NCBI GenBank assembly: GCA_025455065.1
Contig: JALONG010000025.1
Coordinates: forward strand, 1-64,000
DNA: 64,000 nucleotides
Source: Candidatus Kapaibacterium sp.
GTDB taxonomy: Bacteria > Bacteroidota > Ignavibacteria > Kapaibacteriales > UBA4661
Direction of reading: 5' to 3'
Shown here piece by piece: positions 8,107 through 15,809 of the stretch. The notes under the pieces are model-generated. The model saw nothing but the letters and a program-made list of their open reading frames with translations. It had not been told where the DNA came from and did no database searches. The stretch's first letter is position 1. Each line of letters opens with the position of its first letter. The position numbers were made by a program, and so were the translations under genes.

Positions 8107-8904
8107 ATGTTCTTTCTGCGGATAATAATCTTGGCATGGCTTGGAATATTGCTTTGCGGATTTCAAGCCTTCGCACAACCACAAACGCTTCGTATAGCTG
8201 CTGCGGCGGATTTGCAACAGGCAATGCCCGAACTTTGTAAAGGTTTTGCGCAACAACGAAACGTGCAAAAGCGCCCACAAGTTAGATTAGAAGCGGTGTA
8301 CGGCTCTTCGGGCAATTTCACGACGCAAATTCGGCAAGGAGCGCCATTTGACCTGTTTTTCTCCGCCGATATGCGCTATCCCGCGCTTCTCGCCGATGCA
8401 GGGCTAACAACCGCACAACCGCGTAAATACGCCACCGGGCAGATGGTTATGTGGGTAGCATCGAAGCCGCTTCGGAGTGCCAATGTCAGCCGACAAACGA
8501 TGAATTTACACCTGCTGAAAAATCCTCTTGTTCAACGTATTGCCATTGCAAACCCCATTCATGCACCCTACGGAGAACGCGCTCAAGAAGCCTTGCAAGC
8601 GCTTGGAATCTGGGCAAGCATCGAACATCGCTTGGTACGAGCCGACAACGTTGCACAAGCGGCACAGTTCGCCGCAACAGGAAACGCCGACGCAGCAATT
8701 ATCTCGCTCTCGCAAGCAATGATGTCCGTTTTGGCGCAAAAAGGTGAGTATGCGCTTATTGACAAAACGCTCTACACGCCGCTTGAACAGGGCGCAGTCG
8801 TCCTTTTACGCTCAAAAGACCGCACACTTGCGGAAGAGTTCTTAGCGTATTGTTGTTCGCCGGAAGGCGCTTCGGTAATGAAACGGTTTGGTTTTTTGCC
8901 GTAG
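8107..8904 (+). CDS. modA: ModA-like molybdate/anion-binding periplasmic protein
   Basis: Solute-binding protein of the ModA family, which captures molybdate or tungstate for an ABC importer. The 265-residue protein has a signal peptide ending in FQAFAQ. The mature part opens with LRIAAAADLQQAMPEL, followed by VYGSSGNFTTQIRQGAPFD and LFFSADMRYP, the anion-binding region of the family. The C-terminal half contains AIANPIHAPYG and GNADAAIISL. It starts one base after the umuD stop (ATG 8107; ATG 8095 would overlap by 11 bases), so the two are probably co-transcribed. No modB or modC follows; the permease and ATPase must be encoded elsewhere or the protein binds a different anion. Confidence 0.83.
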   Translation: MFFLRIIILAWLGILLCGFQAFAQPQTLRIAAAADLQQAMPELCKGFAQQRNVQKRPQVRLEAVYGSSGNFTTQIRQGAPFDLFFSADMRYPALLADAGLTTAQPRKYATGQMVMWVASKPLRSANVSRQTMNLHLLKNPLVQRIAIANPIHAPYGERAQEALQALGIWASIEHRLVRADNVAQAAQFAATGNADAAIISLSQAMMSVLAQKGEYALIDKTLYTPLEQGAVVLLRSKDRTLAEEFLAYCCSPEGASVMKRFGFLP

Positions 8905-8966
8905 TCTGTCCTAGAAAAATTGATGTTCATAGCTTTTTACAACATTTTTTAGAATTTGGAAGTGCA

Positions 8967-9782
8967 ATGCAACGTCTATTTCGTGTTCACATACTGCTTT
9001 TTTATTTGTGCATTTTTACTAGTGGCAATATTGCCTCCGCTCAAGACCAAATAACGCTTTCGCAGCAAGACAGCCTCAGCATTCTTGAGCGGGAAAAACA
9101 GTGGTTTGCCGATGTAGAATATGTCAATACACCGCGTTTAGCGTGGGGCGCCGGAACAGACATGGCGTACATAATGCAAAACTTTACCACGCCCCGTTTT
9201 CTGCGTTTCGGGAGCAATTTTTTAGGGCTTCGCTCAACCGATAAAATCAGCGGCTACGGAACCAGTTTTACAATTTGTGTTGATGTTCCTGTGGCGGATA
9301 ATCTCTTTACGATGAGGCTTGGTTACGGTACGGAACGTTCTCGGTACAATACTTTGGAGCGAGTTGGCTTGCAAATTTCGGGTATGACCGGAACATTCAC
9401 TATGGTGGATTTAGAGCAGTCCTTGACGACACAAATAAATACTGTTACTTTGGGAGCAAGCTTTCGTCGGCGAATGATAAATTCACTGTTTGCTGAGATT
9501 GGCGTAGAATCAGCAGTTCTCTTGAATAGTACACTTGAATACACAGAGTTCATAGACAATTTTCAATTTCCAATAAATGATACATTCGAGGGCACTATTC
9601 CCCAGACACAGCCTTATTTTCAGGCGTTTGGTGGATTGTCGTACAACTTCCCATCTCGCTCAGAAGATAGTATTTTCACATTGTCGCCGTATATTCGCTA
9701 TTACTATCCTCTAAGTCCCTTTACAAGCTTTGTTGATTGGAAAACAAGTCGCTTGTGTTTAGGGCTGGAAATGCGCTTGTAA
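8967..9782 (+). CDS. Putative outer-membrane beta-barrel protein
   Basis: A 271-residue exported protein not recognised by family. It has a clear signal peptide ending in NIASAQ. The rest alternates amphipathic strands (for example FTMRLGYGTERSRYNT and TLSPYIRYYYPLS) and ends in the aromatic-rich strand LCLGLEMRL, as expected for an outer-membrane barrel. ATG 8967 was chosen because it begins immediately before the signal peptide; the longer frame from 8850 overlaps modA in another reading frame. Nothing in the neighbourhood points to a specific function. Confidence 0.7.
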   Translation: MQRLFRVHILLFYLCIFTSGNIASAQDQITLSQQDSLSILEREKQWFADVEYVNTPRLAWGAGTDMAYIMQNFTTPRFLRFGSNFLGLRSTDKISGYGTSFTICVDVPVADNLFTMRLGYGTERSRYNTLERVGLQISGMTGTFTMVDLEQSLTTQINTVTLGASFRRRMINSLFAEIGVESAVLLNSTLEYTEFIDNFQFPINDTFEGTIPQTQPYFQAFGGLSYNFPSRSEDSIFTLSPYIRYYYPLSPFTSFVDWKTSRLCLGLEMRL

Positions 9783-9812
9783 TCGTATTTTCCCACTTTT
9801 TAATTTTGCACC
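9777..9812 (+). promoter_or_regulatory. Bacteroidota-type promoter, probably leaderless, for ackA
   Basis: TTG (9777-9779) is followed after 21 bases by TAATTTTG (9801-9808), matching the Bacteroidota -33/-7 pattern TTG-N19..21-TAnnTTTG. The ATG of ackA begins at 9813, four bases after the -7 element, so transcription would start at or near the start codon. The -33 element lies in the last codons of the preceding gene. Confidence 0.5.
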
Positions 9813-11072
9813 ATGAACATCCTCGTCCTCAACTGCGGCTCGTCATCGGTAAAATTTCAACTGATTAACACCGACCAGCACCTCATCGAACTCAACACCG
9901 ATAAACGGCTTGCCTACGGCGTAATTGAGCGTATTGGCGGACCGGCGCTGGTGAATTTTTCCGTTGTGAACGCGGACGGTTCGTCGCGCTCACACCGAGA
10001 AGCAATACCGCTCCGCGACCATTCGGCAGCGATTGAAAAAATTGTGCAGTGGATTATTTCGCAAGAGGCGAACATTCCGGGCATCAGTTCGTATGCGGAT
10101 ATTGCGGCAGTCGGACACCGCGTCGTGCATGGCGGCGAGGAATTGACAAGTTCGATGATGATTACCGACAGCGTTATCAAGCAAATTGAGGATTGTATTG
10201 ACCTTGCGCCGCTTCATAATCCGCAAAATCTCAAGGGAATTTACGCTATCAAAAAAGTCTTCGGAGGCACTGCCAAACAAGTAGCCGTCTTTGATACGGC
10301 GTTTCATCACACCTTGCCCGATTATGCGTATTTGTACGCCATTCCTTACCAATTTTACCGCCGCCACAAAATTCGCCGCTACGGTTTTCACGGCGTTTCG
10401 CACCGTTACGTGCAGTATCGGTACAGGACGCTTGTAGGCTTGGAGCGTGAAAGCGTGAATGTGATTTCGATTCACTTGGGTAACGGCTGTTCGGTGTGTG
10501 CGATTAAAGGTGGGCGCTCTATGGATACGTCTATGGGCATGACACCGCTTGAAGGCTTGGTTATGGGGACGCGCTCCGGCGATATTGACCCCGCAATCAT
10601 TGAGCATTTATCCCACAAAGAAGGCTATTCGCAGGCAGAAGTGCAGTCGGTTTTGAATAAACAATCAGGCTTACTCGGCATTTCGGGTTTGACTAATGAT
10701 ATGCGCGAACTCATTGCCGAAGCCGTTGAAAACGATGACCGCCGCGCAAAATTAGCGATTGAAGTCTTTGCGTATCGCATCAAAAAGTACATTGGTTCGT
10801 ATCTTGCAGCAATGAATGGTGCTTCGGCGATTATTTTCACGGGTGGCATCGGCGAAAACTCCGATTACGTGCGCGGGAAAATTGCTAACGGCTTGGAATG
10901 GCTGGGCTTGCACGTTGATTTTGACCGCAATGCCGCCACAATTCGCGGCAAAGAAGGAAAAATTTCGCAAGACGGAAGCCGTTTAGATTCGTGGGTTATA
11001 CCGACAAACGAAGAATTGATGATTGCCCGCGACACCTTCCGTTGCGTCATGGGGCTGGAATTGCCGCGCTAA
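9813..11072 (+). CDS. ackA: Acetate kinase
   Basis: Acetate kinase interconverts acetate plus ATP and acetyl phosphate plus ADP in the cytoplasm. The 419-residue length is normal for the family. Visible signatures: the N-terminal phosphate-binding strand ILVLNCGSSSVKFQLI; AVFDTAFHHTLPDYAYLYAIP; the catalytic stretch RYGFHGVSHRYV; HLGNGCSVCAIKGGRSMDTS; and the C-terminal adenosine motif FTGGIGENSDYVR. The usual partner phosphotransacetylase is not next to it. It appears to have its own promoter with little or no leader. Confidence 0.96.
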   Translation: MNILVLNCGSSSVKFQLINTDQHLIELNTDKRLAYGVIERIGGPALVNFSVVNADGSSRSHREAIPLRDHSAAIEKIVQWIISQEANIPGISSYADIAAVGHRVVHGGEELTSSMMITDSVIKQIEDCIDLAPLHNPQNLKGIYAIKKVFGGTAKQVAVFDTAFHHTLPDYAYLYAIPYQFYRRHKIRRYGFHGVSHRYVQYRYRTLVGLERESVNVISIHLGNGCSVCAIKGGRSMDTSMGMTPLEGLVMGTRSGDIDPAIIEHLSHKEGYSQAEVQSVLNKQSGLLGISGLTNDMRELIAEAVENDDRRAKLAIEVFAYRIKKYIGSYLAAMNGASAIIFTGGIGENSDYVRGKIANGLEWLGLHVDFDRNAATIRGKEGKISQDGSRLDSWVIPTNEELMIARDTFRCVMGLELPR

Positions 11073-11107
11073 TAAAGCTACACTTTGTTTCACTCACAAC
11101 CGCCGCT

Positions 11108-11551
11108 ATGAGCGACATTCACCAAGAATATCTGTTCGTCTATGGAACGCTGGGCAGGGCTACGCACTCCAACAACACGCCTCACCATATGCACTCCATT
11201 TTGACGACCTTTGCGACCTACGTCAGCAGGGCGTTTGTGCGTGGGCAGATGTATTTTGTGGCGCAATATCCGGGCGTAGTGGCTTCCTCTGCTGATGAGG
11301 ACAAGGTTTTTGGAGAAATCTATGCCATTACCACCAACCCGCAGCGCAATGATTTGCTGTGGAAAGTTTTGGACGAATACGAAGGAAACAACGGCACAGA
11401 CTCGGCACTCTACGTGCGTCATCGCACAACGGCAACGCTGGAAGACGGACGCAGAGTAGAAGCATGGATTTATTATTACAACCGCTCTACGGCTGCTTTG
11501 GAGCGCATTGAAACCGGAGATTATTCTAAGCCGTTTGTGGAATTATTGTAA
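11108..11551 (+). CDS. Gamma-glutamylcyclotransferase (AIG2/GGCT-like) family protein
   Basis: A 147-residue GGCT-fold protein. Members cyclise gamma-glutamyl groups or related amides to 5-oxoproline. The diagnostic N-terminal motif FVYGTLGRATHSN is present, followed by VFGEIYAI and LDEYEG, whose acidic residue corresponds to the catalytic glutamate. ATG 11108 (MSDIHQEY) was chosen because it sits directly before the motif and is just past ackA; the frame opening at 10991 overlaps ackA. The exact substrate cannot be read. Confidence 0.83.
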   Translation: MSDIHQEYLFVYGTLGRATHSNNTPHHMHSILTTFATYVSRAFVRGQMYFVAQYPGVVASSADEDKVFGEIYAITTNPQRNDLLWKVLDEYEGNNGTDSALYVRHRTTATLEDGRRVEAWIYYYNRSTAALERIETGDYSKPFVELL

Positions 11552-11614
11552 ACCCTTATCACATTTATCATTGCAATCACCTCGACCACTTTCTTTCACC
11601 TTTCACATTCAACT

Positions 11615-12868
11615 ATGAACTTCCAAAAACTTTTTGCCGTTGCGCGGTGGGAATTTATCGAAAAAGCCCGCACCAAAGCATTTATCATCTCGCTCTTACT
11701 CACACCCGCTATAATGATACTGTTTGGTACGTTGCCGTCGTTGCTTGCGCTCAGAGGCGACGACAACACGAAAAAATTTGCTTTTTACGACGAAACAATG
11801 GCGCTCCGCGAGCCTGTTCAAGCTATTTTGAACCAAAAATACAAACTCAAAGACGGCAGACCGAATTTTGACCTTGTTCCAGTGGATGCCAAATTGATGA
11901 ACCGCGAAGCCTTCTTGAAAGATTACTCGCCGCGCATTTTTAATGGCGATTTTACGGGGCTGTTTATCATTCCGGCAAACGTGGAAGAAAAGCATTTGTT
12001 GGAGTATCGCAGCGATAACGTCGGAAACATCCGCGACATCAAATCTATCGAAAGTGCTATTGAAAAAGTTTTAACCGAACAAGCAGCCGTGAAGAAAGGT
12101 ATTGACTTAGTGGTCTTCAAAAGTCTGTCGCAATCGTTGGAAACCACGTCGCTGAAAATCAGCAAAAGCGGCGATGTCAAAGAAAGCGGTTTTTTGGAAG
12201 TGTTTGGCGTTGCATATGCATCGGTGCTGATTTTATTCATTTTGATTCTGGGAACGGGACAAATCCTCGTGCGCGGGCTTGTCGAGGAAAAAAGCAATCG
12301 CATCATGGAAATTCTCGTTTCGTCGTGTTCCCCGTTTGAACTGATGATGGGCAAACTTATTGGTCTTTCGGGCTTGGGTATTGTGCAGGCAATGGTATGG
12401 AGCGGCTTTGGCGTTGGAGCGGTGCTGTATTTCGGCGTGTCGGTTTCGGCGCTTGGTAATATCCCGCTTGTTCTGGTGTTTATGCTTTTCGGGTATCTGC
12501 TCTATGCCTCACTGCTGCTGGGTTTGGGTTCGATTACCACCACCGACCAAGAAGCGCAGCAAATCACGTCATATGTGAGTTTACTTTTGGTTGTTCCGAT
12601 GACCTTGCTCACAGTCGTTCTGCAAAATCCCAATTCAGTCATTGCAAAGGTGTTGAGCTTTATCCCCTTCACCGCACCGACAATTATGGCAATGCGAATT
12701 AGTATTCAACTGCCGCCGATTTGGGAAATTGCGCTCAGTTTGGGGATATTACTTGTTTCAACCGTTATTATCACCTACTTCGCGGCAAAAATTTTCCGCC
12801 TGGCAATTTTGGTTTATGGCAAACGCCCGACGCTGCCGGAAGTTTTGGCATTTTTGAAAGAGAAGTAA
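11615..12868 (+). CDS. ABC-2 type transporter permease (NatB-like)
   Basis: A 417-residue inner-membrane permease of the ABC-2 type. One N-terminal membrane helix (about 20-42) is followed by a ~150-residue extracytoplasmic domain and then five or six helices from about residue 200. The segment LVEEKSNRIMEILVSSCSPFELMMGKLIG is the hallmark of this family, which includes the Na+ exporter subunit NatB. No ATPase gene is adjacent, although NatA-type ATPases are usually next door, so the partner must be encoded elsewhere. Its TAA stop overlaps the ATG of crcB by one base. Confidence 0.88.
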   Translation: MNFQKLFAVARWEFIEKARTKAFIISLLLTPAIMILFGTLPSLLALRGDDNTKKFAFYDETMALREPVQAILNQKYKLKDGRPNFDLVPVDAKLMNREAFLKDYSPRIFNGDFTGLFIIPANVEEKHLLEYRSDNVGNIRDIKSIESAIEKVLTEQAAVKKGIDLVVFKSLSQSLETTSLKISKSGDVKESGFLEVFGVAYASVLILFILILGTGQILVRGLVEEKSNRIMEILVSSCSPFELMMGKLIGLSGLGIVQAMVWSGFGVGAVLYFGVSVSALGNIPLVLVFMLFGYLLYASLLLGLGSITTTDQEAQQITSYVSLLLVVPMTLLTVVLQNPNSVIAKVLSFIPFTAPTIMAMRISIQLPPIWEIALSLGILLVSTVIITYFAAKIFRLAILVYGKRPTLPEVLAFLKEK

Positions 12869-13281
12869 TGATGCCGTCTTGGGGAAATATCGGTTTAGTA
12901 TTTCTCGGCGGAGGTCTGGGAAGTGTGCTGCGGCTTTTAGTGTCTGTGTACGCCATAAGCCGCTTGGGAATAGGCTTCCCGTTTGGTACATTGTGCGTCA
13001 ATGTTGTCGGTTCGTTTTGTATCGGTGTTATAGTCGCCCTTGCCGGAGAGCGTGTTCAAGCGCTTTCTGAGGCAGGGCGATTTTTTTTAGCAATTGGCTT
13101 TTGCGGCGGTTTCACGACGTTTTCGACCTTTTCCCTTGAAACACTCACTATGCTGCAATCAGGCAGAATCAATGGTGCGGCTGTTTATGTCGCTGTGAGC
13201 ATCATCGGCTGTGTCGTTGGAACGGCTTTGGGGCTTGGGTTGGTCTATTGGTGGTGGAAAAATGTTGTTGGAGAAGGGTGA
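12868..13281 (+). CDS. crcB: Fluoride channel CrcB/Fluc
   Basis: Small fluoride-selective channel that protects the cell from cytoplasmic fluoride; it acts as a dual-topology homodimer. The 137-residue protein has four membrane helices and the family motifs GGGLGSVLRLLV, GTLCVNVVGSF (pore asparagine) and GFCGGFTTFSTFSLE (phenylalanine track and Na+ site). The ATG at 12868 shares its first base with the stop of the upstream permease, which suggests translational coupling. No fluoride riboswitch can precede it because it has no leader of its own. A single crcB gene fits the homodimeric form. Confidence 0.93.
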   Translation: MMPSWGNIGLVFLGGGLGSVLRLLVSVYAISRLGIGFPFGTLCVNVVGSFCIGVIVALAGERVQALSEAGRFFLAIGFCGGFTTFSTFSLETLTMLQSGRINGAAVYVAVSIIGCVVGTALGLGLVYWWWKNVVGEG

Positions 13282-13340
13282 TTTTTACCCCGTGTCCTAA
13301 CTACTTCTGAGCCGCAATACAGGTTTTCACCAAAAATGTG

Positions 13341-13348
13341 TATATTTG
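13341..13348 (+). promoter_or_regulatory. Bacteroidota -7 element before the SDR gene
   Basis: TATATTTG matches TAnnTTTG and lies 55 bases before the start codon at 13404. A good -33 element at the usual distance is not evident, so only the -7 is called. Confidence 0.4.
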
Positions 13349-13403
13349 CACAACTCTTTTTTGGTAGTGTTTGCTACCTTCTTCATCATCAACCCTTGAT
13401 ATA

Positions 13404-14237
13404 ATGAGCCTTGCAGGGAAAGTTTGTTTAATAACCGGCGGTACTTCGGGCATTGGGAAAGAAACAGCCCGCGCTATCGCTTCTATGGGCGCTCACGTCA
13501 TTCTCGCCGCACGAAACCTCGAACTTGCTGAACGTGTTAAACAAGACATCATCGCCTCGCACAAAAGTGCAAGTATCGACATTATGCAATGCGACCTTGC
13601 TTCGTTTGCTTCGATAATGACATTTGTTCAGGCATACAAAGCAAAGTATGACCGTTTGCATATTTTGATTAACAATGCCGGACTGATGGAGCGCGAACGC
13701 AAAGTCTCCCGAGACGGTATAGAACTGACCTTTGCAGTGAATCACCTCGCACCCTTTTTGCTGACGAAATTGCTTTTGGACACGATGAAATCAAGCGCTC
13801 CGGCACGGATTATCAATGTTGCTTCCGATGCTCACAGAGGCGGCACTATCAATTTCGACGACCTCGAAGGCAAAAAAAGCTATTCTCTTTGGAAAGCATA
13901 TGGACAATCCAAACTTGCAAACATCCTTTTTACGCGCCATCTGGCTTCGATGCTACGCGGAACGAGTGTTTCGGTGAATTGCCTGCACCCTGGCGTTGTT
14001 GCTACCGACCTGTTCGATATTATCCCGCCGCCCTTCAACTATCTCGCAAAACTCTTTATGCTCACGCCGGAAAAAGGCGCAGAAACCACGATTTTTCTTG
14101 CTTCGTCGCCAAGTGTGGAGGACATTACGGGGGAGTATTTTAACAAGAAAAAAATCGCTGTTACGTCTAAACTAGCACAGGACGCTGACCTTGCGGCGCG
14201 ACTTTGGCTCGTCAGCGAACAATATATTGCTGCGTAA
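13404..14237 (+). CDS. Short-chain dehydrogenase/reductase (retinol dehydrogenase-like)
   Basis: NAD(P)-dependent oxidoreductase of the classical SDR family, 277 residues, cytoplasmic. The cofactor motif TGGTSGIGKETA is at about residue 12, HILINNAGLMERE at about 86, the catalytic serine in IINVASDAHRGG, and the Tyr/Lys pair in YGQSKLANILF. The spacing and the LHPGVVATDL segment resemble the retinol dehydrogenase 11-14/WWOX branch rather than fatty-acid reductases. The substrate is not predictable. The longer frame from 13371 (MLPSSSST) is less likely because the Rossmann strand starts right after MSLAGK. The membrane phosphoesterase gene follows 43 bases downstream. Confidence 0.87.
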   Translation: MSLAGKVCLITGGTSGIGKETARAIASMGAHVILAARNLELAERVKQDIIASHKSASIDIMQCDLASFASIMTFVQAYKAKYDRLHILINNAGLMERERKVSRDGIELTFAVNHLAPFLLTKLLLDTMKSSAPARIINVASDAHRGGTINFDDLEGKKSYSLWKAYGQSKLANILFTRHLASMLRGTSVSVNCLHPGVVATDLFDIIPPPFNYLAKLFMLTPEKGAETTIFLASSPSVEDITGEYFNKKKIAVTSKLAQDADLAARLWLVSEQYIAA

Positions 14238-14280
14238 ATTATCGCAAAACACGCGCAGCTCAACCTTTCTTCACGGTTTT

Positions 14281-15540
14281 ATGTCGTTTCTTCTTCGCTC
14301 GTTCTTGCTTTTGGGGATTATACTGGCTCTTGATTGGTATTTTTTTCATGCTGTAAGCCACAGTATTCGCAGTCTTTCTCCCGGAAAACGCAGTTTTATT
14401 ACATGGTTGTATTGGTCGCTGACCGCACTAACACTCGTGTTGCTGCTGTTGCCGCTTGTTTATCCGTATCAATATTGGTCGCAGTTTATTCGCGTATATT
14501 TGGTCAGTTTTGTGTTGATTATCGGCATTTCTAAACTTGTTGGCTCACTCTTTCTGCTTGTGGATGATGTTCTGCGCATTGGTGAATGGGCATGGCTTAA
14601 AATCACGGCTTGGAGAGGCGCACCACATCTTGCCCAGGGGCTTCCGCCGATTACCCGCAAACAATTTTTGACCAATCTCGCCTTAGTCGCAGCAGCGCTG
14701 CCTTTCAGCAGTTTTCTCTATGGCATGGTGCGCGGGGCGTTTAATTACAAAGTGCATCGTGTCAATATCAAACTTCCCAACCTTCCGAAAGCATTCGAGG
14801 GTTTCAAAATTGTCCAGATTTCCGATATTCACATCGGCAGTTTTGTTTCGAGTGAACCTTTGGAACGTGCTTTTGAGTTGGTGAATGCTCAAAAGCCCGA
14901 TGTCATCTTCTTTACGGGCGATTTGGTGAATAATCTCTCTTCCGAAGTAGATCCGCATTTGGAAACGCTAAAAAAACTCCGTGCTGAACACGGTATATTT
15001 TCGACAATCGGCAACCACGATTACGGTGATTATGTGCAGTGGGAAAGCAAAGAAGCGAAGCGAGAAAACTTCGAGCGACTGAAACATTTGCACCGTGAAG
15101 CAGGCTGGCGTTTGCTGATGAATGAGCATCACATCATTGAGCGCGAAGAGTCACATTTGGCAGTTATCGGCATTGAAAATTGGGGTGCTGCGATGAATTT
15201 CCCCAAACGCGGTGACCTTGCAAAAGCACACGCCGGAACAGAAAAAGCCAACGTCAAACTCCTGCTTTCCCACGACCCAAGCCATTGGGAAGCACAAGTG
15301 CGGAAGCAGTTCCCCGATGTGGACGTGATGTTTTCGGGACACACGCACGGTGCACAATTTGGCGTGGAAATTCCCGGTTTTCGCTGGAGTCCGGTGCAGT
15401 ATTTTTACAAGCAATGGGCAGGATTGTACCAGCAAGGCAAGCAGTATTTGTACGTTAATCGCGGCTTAGGTTTTCTGGGCTATCCGGGGCGTGTGGGGAT
15501 TTCACCGGAAATTACGGTGGTGGAACTCTCCCGCACGTAA
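14281..15540 (+). CDS. Membrane-anchored metallophosphoesterase (YaeI/YkuE-like)
   Basis: A calcineurin-like phosphoesterase of 419 residues attached to the inner membrane. The N-terminal ~140 residues carry about four hydrophobic helices. The catalytic domain begins near residue 165 and shows the metal-binding series ISDIHIGSF, FTGDLVNN, IGNHDYGDY, LLLSHDPSHW and FSGHTHGAQFG. This branch contains YaeI-like enzymes that cleave lipid-linked phosphodiesters such as UDP-diacylglucosamine, but the substrate here is not proven. ATG 14281 follows the SDR stop by 43 bases; an upstream in-frame extension overlaps the SDR gene. A strong terminator follows. Confidence 0.88.
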   Translation: MSFLLRSFLLLGIILALDWYFFHAVSHSIRSLSPGKRSFITWLYWSLTALTLVLLLLPLVYPYQYWSQFIRVYLVSFVLIIGISKLVGSLFLLVDDVLRIGEWAWLKITAWRGAPHLAQGLPPITRKQFLTNLALVAAALPFSSFLYGMVRGAFNYKVHRVNIKLPNLPKAFEGFKIVQISDIHIGSFVSSEPLERAFELVNAQKPDVIFFTGDLVNNLSSEVDPHLETLKKLRAEHGIFSTIGNHDYGDYVQWESKEAKRENFERLKHLHREAGWRLLMNEHHIIEREESHLAVIGIENWGAAMNFPKRGDLAKAHAGTEKANVKLLLSHDPSHWEAQVRKQFPDVDVMFSGHTHGAQFGVEIPGFRWSPVQYFYKQWAGLYQQGKQYLYVNRGLGFLGYPGRVGISPEITVVELSRT

Positions 15541-15552
15541 CGAACTTGTTTT

Positions 15553-15593
15553 GAGGCTTTTACGATTGTTGTGAAAGCCTCTTTTGTTTTTTT
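15553..15593 (+). terminator. Rho-independent terminator
   Basis: GAGGCTTTTAC pairs with GTGAAAGCCTC across a 7-base loop and is followed by TTTTGTTTTTTTT. It closes the SDR-phosphoesterase unit. Confidence 0.85.
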
Positions 15594-15809
15594 TCGCTCC
15601 AAACCTGTTTTTTCTGCTATTTGATTGCTTTTTATCGTGCTGTTTATTAAGTTGTACGTGTCTGAAATTGTGTGTGTTTTTCATTCAAGTGGACCATTTC
15701 CATCGAATTTCAGCCTATTCCACATTCCTCCTCATTCGCTTATAACTCTTCAGAGAGAGTAGATTTTAGTCTATCTTCATTTTTTTTACAACCAACAGAA
15801 AGTGTGTGT

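Noticed and set aside
12721-12868. Fluoride riboswitch for crcB, or an N-terminal extension of CrcB
   Set aside because: The region is coding sequence of the upstream permease in another frame, and crcB starts on the permease stop codon.
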